This document shows, piece by piece, positions 8,514 to 17,162 of a stretch of DNA of 61,197 nucleotides; within the stretch, counting starts at the first letter, position 1; the number at the start of each line of letters is the position of its first letter. This DNA is from Candidatus Bathyarchaeota archaeon. Lineage in GTDB: Archaea > Thermoproteota > Bathyarchaeia > TCS64 > PIYN01. The notes beneath the pieces are model-generated. The model worked only from the letters and a program-made list of their open reading frames with translations. It did not search any database and was not told the origin of the DNA. The stretch is from the NCBI GenBank assembly GCA_003601775.1, contig PIYN01000003.1, positions 1 through 61,197 of the forward strand, in the 5' to 3' direction. The translations under genes and the position numbers were made by a program.

Positions 8514-9374
8514 TCAGCGCCGCCTCACCGTCGTGCCGGCGAGGTAGATGGCGGCCCTCGTCCCACAGTAGGCCTCTGGGTAATCCTTGTAGACCGCCTT
8601 GATGGTCGTCCCGTCGAGGCGCTCAACGTAGGGGAGCAACTCAGCCACATCAGCCATGAGGGGGTTGAGGAACTTCAGCCGCACCTCTATGGGGGGCTCA
8701 AACCTGAAGGGCTCGACCCTATCCAAGTTCCTGAGCGCCTCCGCCGCCTTTCTCTTAATGAGTTCCCGCGCCTTCTTTGGGTGAAGGCACCTCGCCGCCT
8801 GCCTCCCCACGGCCCACTTCACGACGGCGGCCGTGATGTTCGGTATGATCCCCCTCGCCTCCTCGGCGACGGCCTCGTCCCCGGAGATGAAGACGACGGG
8901 GACGCCGTAGTGCCCAGCGAGGGCGGCGTTGAGGCCCGTCTCCCCGACCTCCAGCCCGTTTATGTGGATGCTCTCCACCGTCGCCCCGGAGTAGGTGTGG
9001 CAGAGGATCGCCCTCGGAGCGCCCATCCTGGCGTGGTACCCGATGAACATCGCCGCGTCGAAGTCAGGGTCTATCCCCTCCATCATGGAGTAGGGCTTAG
9101 GGGAACCCCTGACGAGGACCGCGGCCTCGTGGAGGTCCTCGGGCTGGATGTTCCTCATCCCCCCATGGGCGTCGGAGACGACGATCTCCTCCGCACCCGC
9201 CTCCAAGGCTCCCTCGATGGCGGCGTTGAGGTCCCCGACCATCAGCTTCCTCCCGACCTCGTACTCCCTCGTCTGACCACCCGTCTGCTCCCAGTTCACG
9301 ATCCCTGTTATCCCCTCCATATCGATGGAGATGAAGACCCTCTTAGGCTGCTTGGACATGAGATCCCTCCACAT
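8514..9374 (-). CDS. D-aminopeptidase DppA, M55 family
   Basis: Peptidase family M55 (DppA), up to 286 residues, a zinc D-aminopeptidase that frees D-amino acids from short peptides. The N-terminal metal-binding motif SIDMEG is visible at about residues 17-22, followed by SDAHGGM, FIGYHA and the conserved HTYS region. Family members form a decameric ring in the cytoplasm. The start is either ATG 9374 or ATG 9359 (MSKQPK), both with GGAGG-like sites upstream. It is transcribed away from an M19 dipeptidase gene. A D-peptidase beside a dipeptidase, a hydantoin-racemase-like enzyme and a peptide transporter points to peptidoglycan-derived or racemised peptide use. Confidence 0.9.
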   Translation of the reverse strand: MWRDLMSKQPKRVFISIDMEGITGIVNWEQTGGQTREYEVGRKLMVGDLNAAIEGALEAGAEEIVVSDAHGGMRNIQPEDLHEAAVLVRGSPKPYSMMEGIDPDFDAAMFIGYHARMGAPRAILCHTYSGATVESIHINGLEVGETGLNAALAGHYGVPVVFISGDEAVAEEARGIIPNITAAVVKWAVGRQAARCLHPKKARELIKRKAAEALRNLDRVEPFRFEPPIEVRLKFLNPLMADVAELLPYVERLDGTTIKAVYKDYPEAYCGTRAAIYLAGTTVRRR

Positions 9375-9392
9375 ACCCCATCCTCCCCAACC

Positions 9393-9407
9393 CTATATAA
9401 CTATAAG
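9393..9407 (-). promoter_or_regulatory. TATA-type promoter for the M55 peptidase gene
   Basis: Read on the minus strand this is CTTATAGTTATATAG, a TATA-rich element 20-30 bases upstream of ATG 9374. The spacing would give a leaderless or very short-leader message. Confidence 0.45.
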
Positions 9408-9440
9408 GTGTCCTTCTCTTCTCAGAACAGAGAATGATGG

Positions 9441-9448
9441 TTTTTAAG
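9441..9448 (+). promoter_or_regulatory. TATA element for the M19 dipeptidase gene
   Basis: TTTTTAAG ends about 23 bases before ATG 9471. No ribosome-binding site precedes the ATG, so a leaderless transcript is likely. Inference from spacing. Confidence 0.45.
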
Positions 9449-9470
9449 AGAAGGGACCCTACCTTTATCC

Positions 9471-10517
9471 ATGAAAGGAGTAGAACTCACCCGGGATCAG
9501 GAAGAGCACGCGCTGGAGCTGCATAGGAGGGCCATAGTGGTCGACTTCCACTGCGATGTCGTCCTCGCCACCCTCCCCGACTCCGCCTTCCTCATCGGGG
9601 GTGGGGTGAAGAGGACGCTCGCCGAGAGGTCGACTGAGGGGCACGTGGACATCCCCAGGCTCCTGGAGGGGGGCGTTGACTGCCAAGTCTTCTCCCACTT
9701 CGTCGAGCCGATATACAACCCCATAGCGACCCGCAGGATGCTCCAAGTCATGGGCTACTCCCTCTCGGAGATCGAGAAGAACTCAGACAAGCTGGAGGTG
9801 GTCACCAAGGCAGAGGAGATCTACAGGAACCACGGAAAGAAGATCTCGGTCATCATCGGCTTTGAGGGTGGGGAGGCCATCGACCAAGACCTACGGCTAT
9901 TGAGGATGTTCTACAGGCTGGGGTTGAGGAGGCTCACACTATGCTGGAACAACAGGAACGCCATCGCGGACGGGGTGCGCTGGCAGAGGTCGAAGGGCGG
10001 GCTGACGGAGTTCGGAGCCTCGGTCGTTGAGGAATGCAACAAGCTCGGGATCCTCGTCGACGTATCCCACCTCACAGACCCGGGGTTCTGGGACGTCCTG
10101 GAGGTGAGCAAGGACCCCGTGATCGCCTCCCACTCCAACTGCCGAGCCCTCTGCCCCTCCATGAGAAACCTCACGGACGAGATGATCAAGGCCCTGGCCG
10201 AGAAGGGGGGCGTCATAGGGGTGAACTACGCCCAGTTCTTCCTCATCGGCCGAGAGGAGCTGAAGAAGGGCAAGGTCGCGACGGTCGAGACCGTCGTCGA
10301 CCACATAGACCATATAGTCGATGTCACTGGAAACATAGACCACGTGGGCCTCGGCTCCGACTTCGACGGGGTTCCGAGGGTGGCAGAGGGGCTGGAGGAC
10401 GTGAGCAAACTCCCCAACCTGACCAAGTCGCTGGTGGCCAGGGGCTACTCAGACCAAGAGATCGAGAAGATCCTGGGCGGCAACTTCCTACGTGTCGTTA
10501 AGACCGTGTGGAAATAG
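9471..10517 (+). CDS. Membrane dipeptidase-type peptidase, M19 family
   Basis: Renal-dipeptidase (M19) family, 348 residues, amidohydrolase barrel with a binuclear zinc centre. Visible metal-site motifs are VVDFHCDVV (HxD, about residues 22-30), GFEGGEA with the bridging glutamate, VSHLTD and SHSNCRALCP; HVGLGSDFDG occurs near residue 287. These enzymes hydrolyse dipeptides, including ones with a D-residue at the C-terminal position. There is no signal peptide, so it is cytoplasmic. Microbial relatives are often grouped with D-amino-acid enzymes, and here an M55 D-aminopeptidase lies divergently upstream and a hydantoin-racemase-like gene follows. Family assignment is strong. Confidence 0.93.
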   Translation: MKGVELTRDQEEHALELHRRAIVVDFHCDVVLATLPDSAFLIGGGVKRTLAERSTEGHVDIPRLLEGGVDCQVFSHFVEPIYNPIATRRMLQVMGYSLSEIEKNSDKLEVVTKAEEIYRNHGKKISVIIGFEGGEAIDQDLRLLRMFYRLGLRRLTLCWNNRNAIADGVRWQRSKGGLTEFGASVVEECNKLGILVDVSHLTDPGFWDVLEVSKDPVIASHSNCRALCPSMRNLTDEMIKALAEKGGVIGVNYAQFFLIGREELKKGKVATVETVVDHIDHIVDVTGNIDHVGLGSDFDGVPRVAEGLEDVSKLPNLTKSLVARGYSDQEIEKILGGNFLRVVKTVWK

Positions 10518-10538
10518 AAGGTCGACAAACCCCTCCTC

Positions 10539-10543
10539 TTTTT
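10539..10543 (+). terminator. Poly-T terminator after the M19 gene
   Basis: A TTTTT run 22 bases after the stop, in a pyrimidine-rich context (CTCCTCTTTTTCC). Archaeal RNA polymerase stops at such runs. A new TATA element follows at 10591. Confidence 0.4.
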
Positions 10544-10590
10544 CCCCAAAACTACAGAGCTTCTTAATATGAATGGGGGAGACGTATAGT

Positions 10591-10598
10591 CTTATAAA
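10591..10598 (+). promoter_or_regulatory. TATA element for the hydantoin-racemase-like gene
   Basis: CTTATAAA lies 39 bases before GTG 10637, which predicts a transcript start near 10620 and a short leader containing GGTGAT. Confidence 0.45.
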
Positions 10599-10636
10599 TC
10601 CACGCAACTGAATTGGTCTCTGGTGATCCCTTGCAG

Positions 10637-11362
10637 GTGAAGATCCTCTTCATAGGGGGAAGGAAGGAGTGGCTCCAGGGACTCGCAGAGCCCTTCACCG
10701 TCGTTGGTGGGACCTGGTTCGACTCCGGCACGCCCCACCTTGAGTATGAGTTCTATGAGCACCTCGCCATTCACAGGATCATCGAGAAGACCGTCAGGGC
10801 GGAGAGGGACGGCTATGACGCCGTCGTCATCGGATGCTTCTACGACCCAGGCCTACGAGAGGCACGGGAGCTGGTGAGGATCCCTGTGGTGGGGGTCTGC
10901 GAGGCCAGTCTCCAGGTAGCCTCTTCCCTCACCGCCGGGAAGTTCTCGATACTCGTTGGAAGGAGGAAGTGGATACCGAAGATGGCCGACAACGTCAGGA
11001 ACTACGGCTTCGAATCCAGAATCGCCTCCTGGCGGGTGCTCAACCTCACCGTGCCGGATATGAGGGACAAGGAGAAGACTCAGGCAGCCATCCTGAGAGA
11101 GGCGAGGGCAGCCGTAGAGGAGGACTTGGCCGAGTGCGTTGTCCTCGGCTGCACGGGGATGGCTGGACAGGCGAAGAAGGCCCAGGAGGAGTTGGGCATC
11201 CCGGTCTTGGATCCCGTCCTAATGGGGCTTAAAGTGGCGGAGATGAGGGCGATACTCTGGAAGAGGTTCGGCATCTCCCACAGCAAGATCGGGGGCTACG
11301 AGCCCCCTCCACCTGAGGAGCTTGCCCCGATCTATAGAAAAGTATATGGCACACCTCCCTGA
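10637..11362 (+). CDS. Hydantoin/Asp-Glu racemase family protein
   Basis: Member of the Asp/Glu/hydantoin racemase superfamily, about 241 residues. The two catalytic cysteines sit in IGCFYDPG and LGCTGMAG, each the usual family pattern for cofactor-independent two-base racemisation. PVVGVCEAS is also typical of hydantoin racemases. I place the start at GTG 10637, with GGTGAT nine bases upstream matching the 16S tail; an upstream TTG is possible but would precede that site. It sits between a dipeptidase and an M29-like gene with its own promoter, so it may invert D-amino acids, hydantoins or carbamoyl amino acids. No hydantoinase or carbamoylase is present, so the exact substrate stays open. 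Confidence 0.85.
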   Translation: MKILFIGGRKEWLQGLAEPFTVVGGTWFDSGTPHLEYEFYEHLAIHRIIEKTVRAERDGYDAVVIGCFYDPGLREARELVRIPVVGVCEASLQVASSLTAGKFSILVGRRKWIPKMADNVRNYGFESRIASWRVLNLTVPDMRDKEKTQAAILREARAAVEEDLAECVVLGCTGMAGQAKKAQEELGIPVLDPVLMGLKVAEMRAILWKRFGISHSKIGGYEPPPPEELAPIYRKVYGTPP

Positions 11363-11383
11363 ATAGCCCTACAACCCTCCTTT

Positions 11384-11388
11384 TTATT
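11384..11388 (+). terminator. Poly-T terminator after the racemase gene
   Basis: TTTTT in CCTCCTTTTTATT, about 20 bases past the stop codon and before the next promoter. Confidence 0.4.
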
Positions 11389-11416
11389 GAGCAGAACCTC
11401 AGTTCAGGTAAATGTT

Positions 11417-11428
11417 AAGTATATAATG
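11417..11428 (+). promoter_or_regulatory. TATA element for the M29-like gene
   Basis: AAGTATATAATG about 32 bases ahead of ATG 11460; a GGAGGAGAG ribosome site lies between them. Confidence 0.45.
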
Positions 11429-11459
11429 CAGAGAAAATAAGGGATAGGAGGAGAGAGAA

Positions 11460-12557
11460 ATGTCCTTTTCTTCCGTAGGATGGAGCATCTTCGGCACCGA
11501 GCGACAGTATCCAACCTATAAGTGGATGGAGTTGGCACGTTCCGCAGACTTCCTCTGCAGGAAGATCTTGGAGATCCAGCCAGGGGAGAATGTGGTCATC
11601 TACGCTGACTCGGCCACCGACCCCCGGGTCGTCCAGGCGACCGCCGCGGCCATCTACACCATCGGGGCACATCCTGTAGTCCTGTGGTATGAGACAAAGG
11701 GGGATATAGACCTACCCCCGCCACCGCCCGTTGAGGCCGCTGTCCTGGCCGCGGACCTCGTCATCGAGTTCGCCGTCGCCTACCTCGTCCACTCAGCGAT
11801 GTGGGCCAAGGCAAGGGAGAAGGGGATCCCGATGAAGTGCCTGACGGGGATGAACGCAGATATGATGATCAGGTGCATTAACCCCGACAACTATGAGAAG
11901 ATGCAGGAGTTCGGGAGGGCCTACAGCGAGGTTCTAAGAAGGGCCAAGTCAGGTTTCAGGGTTACGAGCCCAGCCGGGACGGATATCACCTTCAAGGCTT
12001 ATACCCCGGAGGAACTGAAGGAGAGGCTGGCAAGGTATCGTAGAGCAGTAGCAGCAGGACGGCGTAGGAGGGGTGGGATGCTCGGCGGGCAAGGAATGTT
12101 CCCCGCCAAGGTGAACACCGTCAACGGGACCATCGTATTCGACGGAGCCATCTGGCCCCCCGCGGAGGTCGGGGCCATAAAGGAGCCCATCGAGATGAAG
12201 GTGAAGGACGGGGTCGTGACGGAGATCGTCTCCGACCACCCCGAGGCGAGGATCGTGAAGAACTGGTTCGCCCACTTCCACGACCCCGACGCCTACTCGA
12301 TAGTCCACATCTCAACGGGCTTCAACCCCGGCGTAAAGCGGATCACCGGAGACATCGTCGAGGACGAGCGGGTCTTCGGCTGCGTCGAGATCGGCATCGG
12401 GATGGCGAGCCCCCAGAAGCCCTGCCACACCGACGGCATAATACTCCACCCATCCATCTGGGTCGACGATGAACTCATCGAGAAGGACGGCATCTTCGTC
12501 GAACCCACCCTGAAGAAACTCGCCAAGGAGCTGGGAATGCAGCTCTGGGTCGACTAA
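11460..12557 (+). CDS. M29 aminopeptidase/NicX-like metalloenzyme
   Basis: A 365-residue protein of the aminopeptidase T (M29, AmpS) superfamily, which also contains the dioxygenase NicX (2,5-dihydroxypyridine 5,6-dioxygenase). The N-terminal half has GENVVIYADSATDPRVV, and the C-terminal half has candidate metal ligands in GDIVEDERVFGCVEIG (glutamates) and CHTDGIIL (His, Asp). Cytoplasmic, no signal peptide. It is paralogous to the 20067-21101 gene: both share the GMNADMM and NPDNY/GRIDY-like core, TVNGTIVFDGA and the C-terminal metal block. The first has an extra RRAVAAGRRRR stretch in the middle. Setting next to peptide import suggests peptidase activity; a ring-cleaving or amidase role cannot be excluded. 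Confidence 0.78.
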   Translation: MSFSSVGWSIFGTERQYPTYKWMELARSADFLCRKILEIQPGENVVIYADSATDPRVVQATAAAIYTIGAHPVVLWYETKGDIDLPPPPPVEAAVLAADLVIEFAVAYLVHSAMWAKAREKGIPMKCLTGMNADMMIRCINPDNYEKMQEFGRAYSEVLRRAKSGFRVTSPAGTDITFKAYTPEELKERLARYRRAVAAGRRRRGGMLGGQGMFPAKVNTVNGTIVFDGAIWPPAEVGAIKEPIEMKVKDGVVTEIVSDHPEARIVKNWFAHFHDPDAYSIVHISTGFNPGVKRITGDIVEDERVFGCVEIGIGMASPQKPCHTDGIILHPSIWVDDELIEKDGIFVEPTLKKLAKELGMQLWVD

Positions 12558-12574
12558 ATAGAAATCTCATCTAA

Positions 12575-12581
12575 TTTTTTT
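12575..12581. terminator. Poly-T/A stretch between convergent genes
   Basis: Seven T residues 18 bases after the M29-like stop, in AT-rich sequence before the convergent propeller gene ends at 12639. A good archaeal-type terminator for the plus strand. Confidence 0.5.
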
Positions 12582-12638
12582 ATACGGCGATTCAATCATT
12601 TGATGAGATCTCCGAATTTCCGTAGGGATTTAGAGATT

Positions 12639-14249
12639 CTAAAGGCGTTCTTCACCTAAGACTTTTTTGATGATTAATTTCATGAATAGAGCCCCAACAA
12701 CGGCCCCGAGGATACCAAAGACTATCCCCATTCTCAGTCCATCGACCACCCCTGAGATCGTTAGTTGTACGATATTCCTTTCATCGCCGCCGAACCAGGT
12801 CAAGAGCCCTAGTAGGAAGCCACCCACTCCCGATGCAAAGCATCCGATGTAACAGCCGGAGAGGAATGAGAGGAAACTCCTACTTCTCCAGCAGATCAGA
12901 CACCCCACAAGAGAGCCAACACCGGATAGCAGGAAGGCCCTACCTACGTTCTTAGTCATCAATAGACCGATAAGGGTGCCTAATCCCAGCCCAATTGAAG
13001 CACTCAAGAAATCGCTATCTCTGACCCGGGTCGGATGAATGCCCATATGTACGAAAAGGAGGAAGGAGACCATGCCGAGGCCCAGGAAGAAGACAAGGCC
13101 CCAGCCTGTTCTCGAGCCAGGGGCCATCTCAGCGAGATGAGTGTTCGAGAGGAGATATAATCTGTGGGATGTGGAGACGAAGATGAAGTCCCCTCTTTGA
13201 GTTATGGCCAAGAGGGGGGTTCCCTCTTGGGTGCTGAACTTCCATAATGGTGCGGGGCGGGGCAGATAGTAAAGGTAGATCACACCTTCCGTGTTAGATA
13301 GAACCATGTAAGAGCCGAAGGGGGAGAGATCGATGGATCGAATTCCCTCGACGACGTGAAGAGACCTCTCATGGACGCTTCCCCCTCTGTAATGGATGAT
13401 AACCCCGGTGCCATCCTCCTCATCCGCTACCAACCACTCACCATTATAGGAGATGTGAACACTTCGAATGGGGCGATCAACTCGTCGTTCATAGAGGAGT
13501 TCTCCATCTTTTAAGGACAACAAGTAGATCCGCCCCTCTTTCACCCTCGTCATTCCCCCTGCCGCGACATAGTTGCCGTCAAAGGAGATCGCTATCGACA
13601 CGATTCTCGATCCAGCTGAGAACGACCAGATAGGGCTTCCAGAGGATACCGTGAAGAGGCGAATATTACCGAGGGAGTCCCCAACCGCCACCCACAGGCC
13701 ATCGACTGAGATGGTGGTCACTACTTCATCAGCCCCTGTCTTATACTCCCATAGCCGCTCCCCCTCCGTTGAGAGCAGATATATCGTTCCCTCCCTTGAA
13801 GCTAAAACATAAACGAGTGGGGGAATCCCCCCAGAGGAGAAGATCCCCCTAAGATCGCCGGCTTGGAGATGATAGGCCCACCTGGGACAGACTCTTCCAC
13901 CCTCCCTGAGGGGAACTTGGGGAAACAAGGATATCGTACCATTGCTATCAAGGGACACCAAGTAGTCGCCCTCTGCGGATAATTCGATTGAAGTCACACG
14001 GAATCCCCCATGGTACACCCACTTAGGGGTAGAGCTTCCCCTCGAAATCAGGGATATGGTTCCGTTCCTACCTCCAATCCCTATCAGTCTTCCCGTGGAG
14101 GAGATGCCAATGCATGTGATTTCGTCCTCACTAAGATAGGTCCAAGCTCCCTTCTTCGCTCTGCAGGTATAATTCGCCACGTAATAACCCAAAGAGATCT
14201 CAACAAGGAGGGCGAGTATGATACCAAGATGTATCCTTTGGAACCTCAT
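12639..14249 (-). CDS. Eight-bladed beta-propeller protein with five C-terminal membrane helices
   Basis: About 536 residues. A membrane helix at residues 6-25 is followed by eight propeller repeats of about 40 residues. Most begin with an aromatic W-x-Y/F pair (WTYL, WVYH, WAYH, WEYK, WSFS, WKFS) and end with xIYLLS or ISLF strands, in PQQ/WD40-like style. From about residue 375 come five hydrophobic helices rich in glycine and small residues, then a KKVLGEERL tail. The topology suggests the propeller is outside the cell and anchored at both ends. No enzyme motif was seen. I prefer ATG 14249 over the upstream TTG; a TATA-like TTCTTAAAG lies about 25 bases away. Base composition is visibly AT-richer than the flanks. 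Function unknown. Confidence 0.75.
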   Translation of the reverse strand: MRFQRIHLGIILALLVEISLGYYVANYTCRAKKGAWTYLSEDEITCIGISSTGRLIGIGGRNGTISLISRGSSTPKWVYHGGFRVTSIELSAEGDYLVSLDSNGTISLFPQVPLREGGRVCPRWAYHLQAGDLRGIFSSGGIPPLVYVLASREGTIYLLSTEGERLWEYKTGADEVVTTISVDGLWVAVGDSLGNIRLFTVSSGSPIWSFSAGSRIVSIAISFDGNYVAAGGMTRVKEGRIYLLSLKDGELLYERRVDRPIRSVHISYNGEWLVADEEDGTGVIIHYRGGSVHERSLHVVEGIRSIDLSPFGSYMVLSNTEGVIYLYYLPRPAPLWKFSTQEGTPLLAITQRGDFIFVSTSHRLYLLSNTHLAEMAPGSRTGWGLVFFLGLGMVSFLLFVHMGIHPTRVRDSDFLSASIGLGLGTLIGLLMTKNVGRAFLLSGVGSLVGCLICWRSRSFLSFLSGCYIGCFASGVGGFLLGLLTWFGGDERNIVQLTISGVVDGLRMGIVFGILGAVVGALFMKLIIKKVLGEERL

Positions 14250-14361
14250 ATTCAAACAAAATAAATCCTTGCTTTAAGAAGATAAAGGGTTCGATGGATA
14301 AACTTCGTAATAATTTGAATAATCCCACTGATGACCAACATGAAGAGGGAAAGTTTAATAA

Positions 14362-14370
14362 AATATATAA
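14362..14370 (+). promoter_or_regulatory. TATA element for the peptide ABC transporter operon
   Basis: AATATATAA lies about 26 bases upstream of ATG 14396 and is the strongest TATA box in the region. It fixes the start at 14396, because any earlier in-frame start would be upstream of transcription. Confidence 0.6.
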
Positions 14371-14395
14371 AAGAAAAGAGAGGGTAGGTGAAATC

Positions 14396-16084
14396 ATGGC
14401 AGATCGGAGACTCCTTATTGCTGGCACCATTGTGGTTCTAATCATCGTAGTCGGTGCTTACGTTCTCTGGCCGCGTCCAGCTGCTCCACCACCCGAGGAA
14501 GTACCCAAATACAGAGTGTTGAGGAGCACTTGGGCTTTTCCAACTTACATAGATCCCGCTGTGGGCACTGACCGCTCCTCCTCATGTGCCCAGATCAACC
14601 TCTACGATCCACTTATAAAGTTGGGTCCCGGTGGAGTTATCATTCCCTGGATTGCTACGAATTGGACTTACTCGGAGGACGGTTTAACATGGAATTTCAC
14701 CATCAGACAAGGTGTCCTATTTCACGATGGTACCGAATTAACAGCAGAGGATGTCGCCTTTTCCATAAACAGGATGCTCAGGATGGGCACCGGGAGAGCA
14801 TATGTGCTTGAGCCCTATGTCTATCCAAACGTTACTGTAGTAGGTGATAACATTGTTCAATTTCACTTGAAAGTGCCCTTCGGACCGCTTGTTAGTGCCC
14901 TCAATGGCTGGTATATACTCAACAAGGATCTTGTGATGCAGCATATCGAGTCGGGTGAGTATGGTGATTGGGGCGATTACGGCAAGGAGTGGCTCACAAC
15001 CCATGACGCAGGTTCTGGCCCATATAAGGTGAAGTCCTTCGTCCTTGAAGAGAAGTTAGTCATGGAGAAGTTCGAGGATTATTGGGCGGGCTTCGTAGAT
15101 AAGGCCCCGGACATCGTGGAGATGATAGGCACGACAGAGCCCATCACTGTCAGGACGATGTTAGCCAACGGGGAGCTGGAGTATTCTGACTGCTGGCAAT
15201 CCCTCGAGAACTTATTAGCGATAAAGGAGATTCCGAACATAACGATCTCGGCCAGAGCGGACACGACGGGTGGATGGCAACTTATGATAAACACCAAGAA
15301 ACCCCCCTGTGACGATGTACACTTCAGGAGGGCCATGGCGTACTGCCTTAACTACACTAAGATGGTCACGGATATATTCCCTGGCACCGTCCAAATGGTA
15401 GGTCCGGTCAACACAGCTATGTTAGGTCATAACCCAGACGTATTACAGTTCCATCAGAACTTTGATAAGGCAAGGGAGGAGTTAGCCCTCTCCAAGTACG
15501 CTGACAACTATACCGAATATGAGGTTGAACTCCATTGGTGTGCTGAGGTCCCAGACGAGGAGAAGTTAGCCATGCAGTTCATGACGGACTGCGCTGTCGT
15601 CAATATAGATATAAAGGTAGTTAAGACGCCATGGACGACGATGGTACAGGAGACCGGGAGTCTGGAGACCAGCCCCCATATGGTCTATATTTCGGCTGGA
15701 GGGGCTTACCCAGAGGCAGGCTCTATGCTGATGAGCAGGTATCACTCATCCAACGCAGCGTCGTGGATGCAGAACGAATGGTTACTCAACGAGACGCTCG
15801 ATGCGATGATGGAGGACGCCGTATCGACCCTCAATTTCAATGAGAGGCTAGAGAAGTACAAGGCCATACAGGTGGAGATAGTGAACCTCTGCCCAACTAT
15901 TTGGCTCTACCAAGGCATCTACTGGCACGCCTATCCGAACTACGTCACCCCCCCGTGGGTGGTGAATGGGACATATGTGAAGACGGCAATTCTGGGGGAT
16001 GTATACATCTACACACCCCAAAGTGGTGGCGATTTCGAGTGCCGACTCTACCGGGTGGATAGAGAGATAGAGTACGGAGGATAA
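14396..16084 (+). CDS. Peptide ABC transporter, substrate-binding protein (family 5)
   Basis: Family 5 extracellular solute-binding protein (DppA/OppA type), 562 residues. An N-terminal helix at about residues 6-25 anchors it; there is no lipobox cysteine. A proline-rich linker (PRPAAPPPEEVP) precedes the folded lobes. Family hallmarks are the LYDPL segment, the WTYSEDGLTWNFTIRQGVLFHDG region and AEDVAFSINR. It binds oligopeptides or similar solutes at the cell surface and delivers them to the two permeases that follow. It is the first gene of the operon, with its own TATA box, and a T-run lies after it. AT-richer codon use than the neighbouring metabolic genes. Peptide specificity is inferred from the family and the surrounding peptidase genes. 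Confidence 0.92.
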   Translation: MADRRLLIAGTIVVLIIVVGAYVLWPRPAAPPPEEVPKYRVLRSTWAFPTYIDPAVGTDRSSSCAQINLYDPLIKLGPGGVIIPWIATNWTYSEDGLTWNFTIRQGVLFHDGTELTAEDVAFSINRMLRMGTGRAYVLEPYVYPNVTVVGDNIVQFHLKVPFGPLVSALNGWYILNKDLVMQHIESGEYGDWGDYGKEWLTTHDAGSGPYKVKSFVLEEKLVMEKFEDYWAGFVDKAPDIVEMIGTTEPITVRTMLANGELEYSDCWQSLENLLAIKEIPNITISARADTTGGWQLMINTKKPPCDDVHFRRAMAYCLNYTKMVTDIFPGTVQMVGPVNTAMLGHNPDVLQFHQNFDKAREELALSKYADNYTEYEVELHWCAEVPDEEKLAMQFMTDCAVVNIDIKVVKTPWTTMVQETGSLETSPHMVYISAGGAYPEAGSMLMSRYHSSNAASWMQNEWLLNETLDAMMEDAVSTLNFNERLEKYKAIQVEIVNLCPTIWLYQGIYWHAYPNYVTPPWVVNGTYVKTAILGDVYIYTPQSGGDFECRLYRVDREIEYGG

Positions 16085-16102
16085 AATTCAAATATCCCTT
16101 TC

Positions 16103-16108
16103 TTTTTT
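16103..16108 (+). terminator. T-run between binding protein and permease genes
   Basis: TTTTTT in the 38-base gap after the binding-protein gene. It may cause partial termination and so favour the binding protein over the membrane parts, a common arrangement in ABC operons. Weak evidence. Confidence 0.3.
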
Positions 16109-16122
16109 ATATCTCAGTCGAA

Positions 16123-17148
16123 ATGAAGATAACTGCATATATCGCTAAAAGACTATTTTATTCGATATTTGTATTATTGGGACTTTCAATGTTCATATTC
16201 ACTTTATCCAGAGTGGTGCCTGGTGATCCAGCCCGGTTGGCTCTTGGGCCTTTAGCACCTCAATGGGCCGTAGATCAGCTGAGGGAGAAATTACATTTGA
16301 ACGATCCATTGCCCGTTCAATATGTCATCTGGTTGATGAATGCTCTACGGGGAGATCTCGGGGAGTCCATCGTCTCGAAGCGTCCTGTCTCGCAGGATGT
16401 CTTGACCTTCTTTCCCGCCTCCTTTGAACTCGTCATGTTCTCCACGATAATCTCTGTGCCGCTGGCCATACTCATCGGAGCTCTGGCTGGAAGAAGGGCG
16501 AACAGCATATTCGACAACATCGTCCGGGTGTTCTCATACGTTGGTATAGCTGTTCCAACCTTCGTATGGGCGGTACTGGCGCTCTACCTCTTTGGATATT
16601 TATGGAAAGTCCTCCCAATAATGGGTCAACTCAGCGTTGGGATACGCCGACCACCAGTAAGAACCGGCATGATGTCGATCGATGCGCTCCTAGCCGGCAG
16701 GTGGGATGCCTTCGTCGATCACTTGAAGCATATGATCCTCCCCGCTCTCTGCATGTCCGTTGGGCGTATCGCCCAGGAGGCAAGGCTCCTCAGGGCAGGG
16801 ATTATCGAGAATCTGAAGAAGGATTACATAGTTGCAGCGATCTCCTATGGGATACCCGAGCGGCGTGTCATGATGACCTATCTTCTCAAGCCCTCGCTAA
16901 TACCTATGGTCTCCATCATGGCGCTGGATCTTGCCAGCTCCATGGGGGGTTCGTTCATAATCGAGACGATCTTCAACTGGCCTGGCTTCGGCAGGTATGG
17001 GATGTGGGCGATGTTGAACAAGGATTTGAACGCGGTCGTGGCATCCGTTATGATCGTCGGTATCTTCTTCGCGTTGTTTAACATCCTCGTTGATGTGATC
17101 ATCGCTTACCTCGACCCGAGGATCAGGGTGATGGAGCGGGCTTCATAA
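16123..17148 (+). CDS. Peptide ABC transporter permease, DppB type
   Basis: Inner permease of the DppB/OppB family, 341 residues with six predicted membrane helices. The first starts at residue 8 (AKRLFYSIFVLLGLSMFIF), followed by the family-typical RVVPGDPAR and a periplasm-type loop with a predicted second domain. The cytoplasmic EAA-like loop, contacting the ATPases, is in the RAGIIENLKKDYIVAA region (about residues 224-240). It pairs with the DppC gene 15 bases downstream. ATG 16123 lies in an AT-rich context without a strong ribosome site. Assignment is firm; the transported peptide class is inferred. Confidence 0.93.
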   Translation: MKITAYIAKRLFYSIFVLLGLSMFIFTLSRVVPGDPARLALGPLAPQWAVDQLREKLHLNDPLPVQYVIWLMNALRGDLGESIVSKRPVSQDVLTFFPASFELVMFSTIISVPLAILIGALAGRRANSIFDNIVRVFSYVGIAVPTFVWAVLALYLFGYLWKVLPIMGQLSVGIRRPPVRTGMMSIDALLAGRWDAFVDHLKHMILPALCMSVGRIAQEARLLRAGIIENLKKDYIVAAISYGIPERRVMMTYLLKPSLIPMVSIMALDLASSMGGSFIIETIFNWPGFGRYGMWAMLNKDLNAVVASVMIVGIFFALFNILVDVIIAYLDPRIRVMERAS

Positions 17149-17162
17149 AGGGGGGTGGTAGG

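Noticed and set aside
16100-16112. TTTTTTATATC as a separate promoter for the permease genes
   Set aside because: It is only about 11 bases before ATG 16123, too close for an archaeal TATA box, so a T-run is the better reading.
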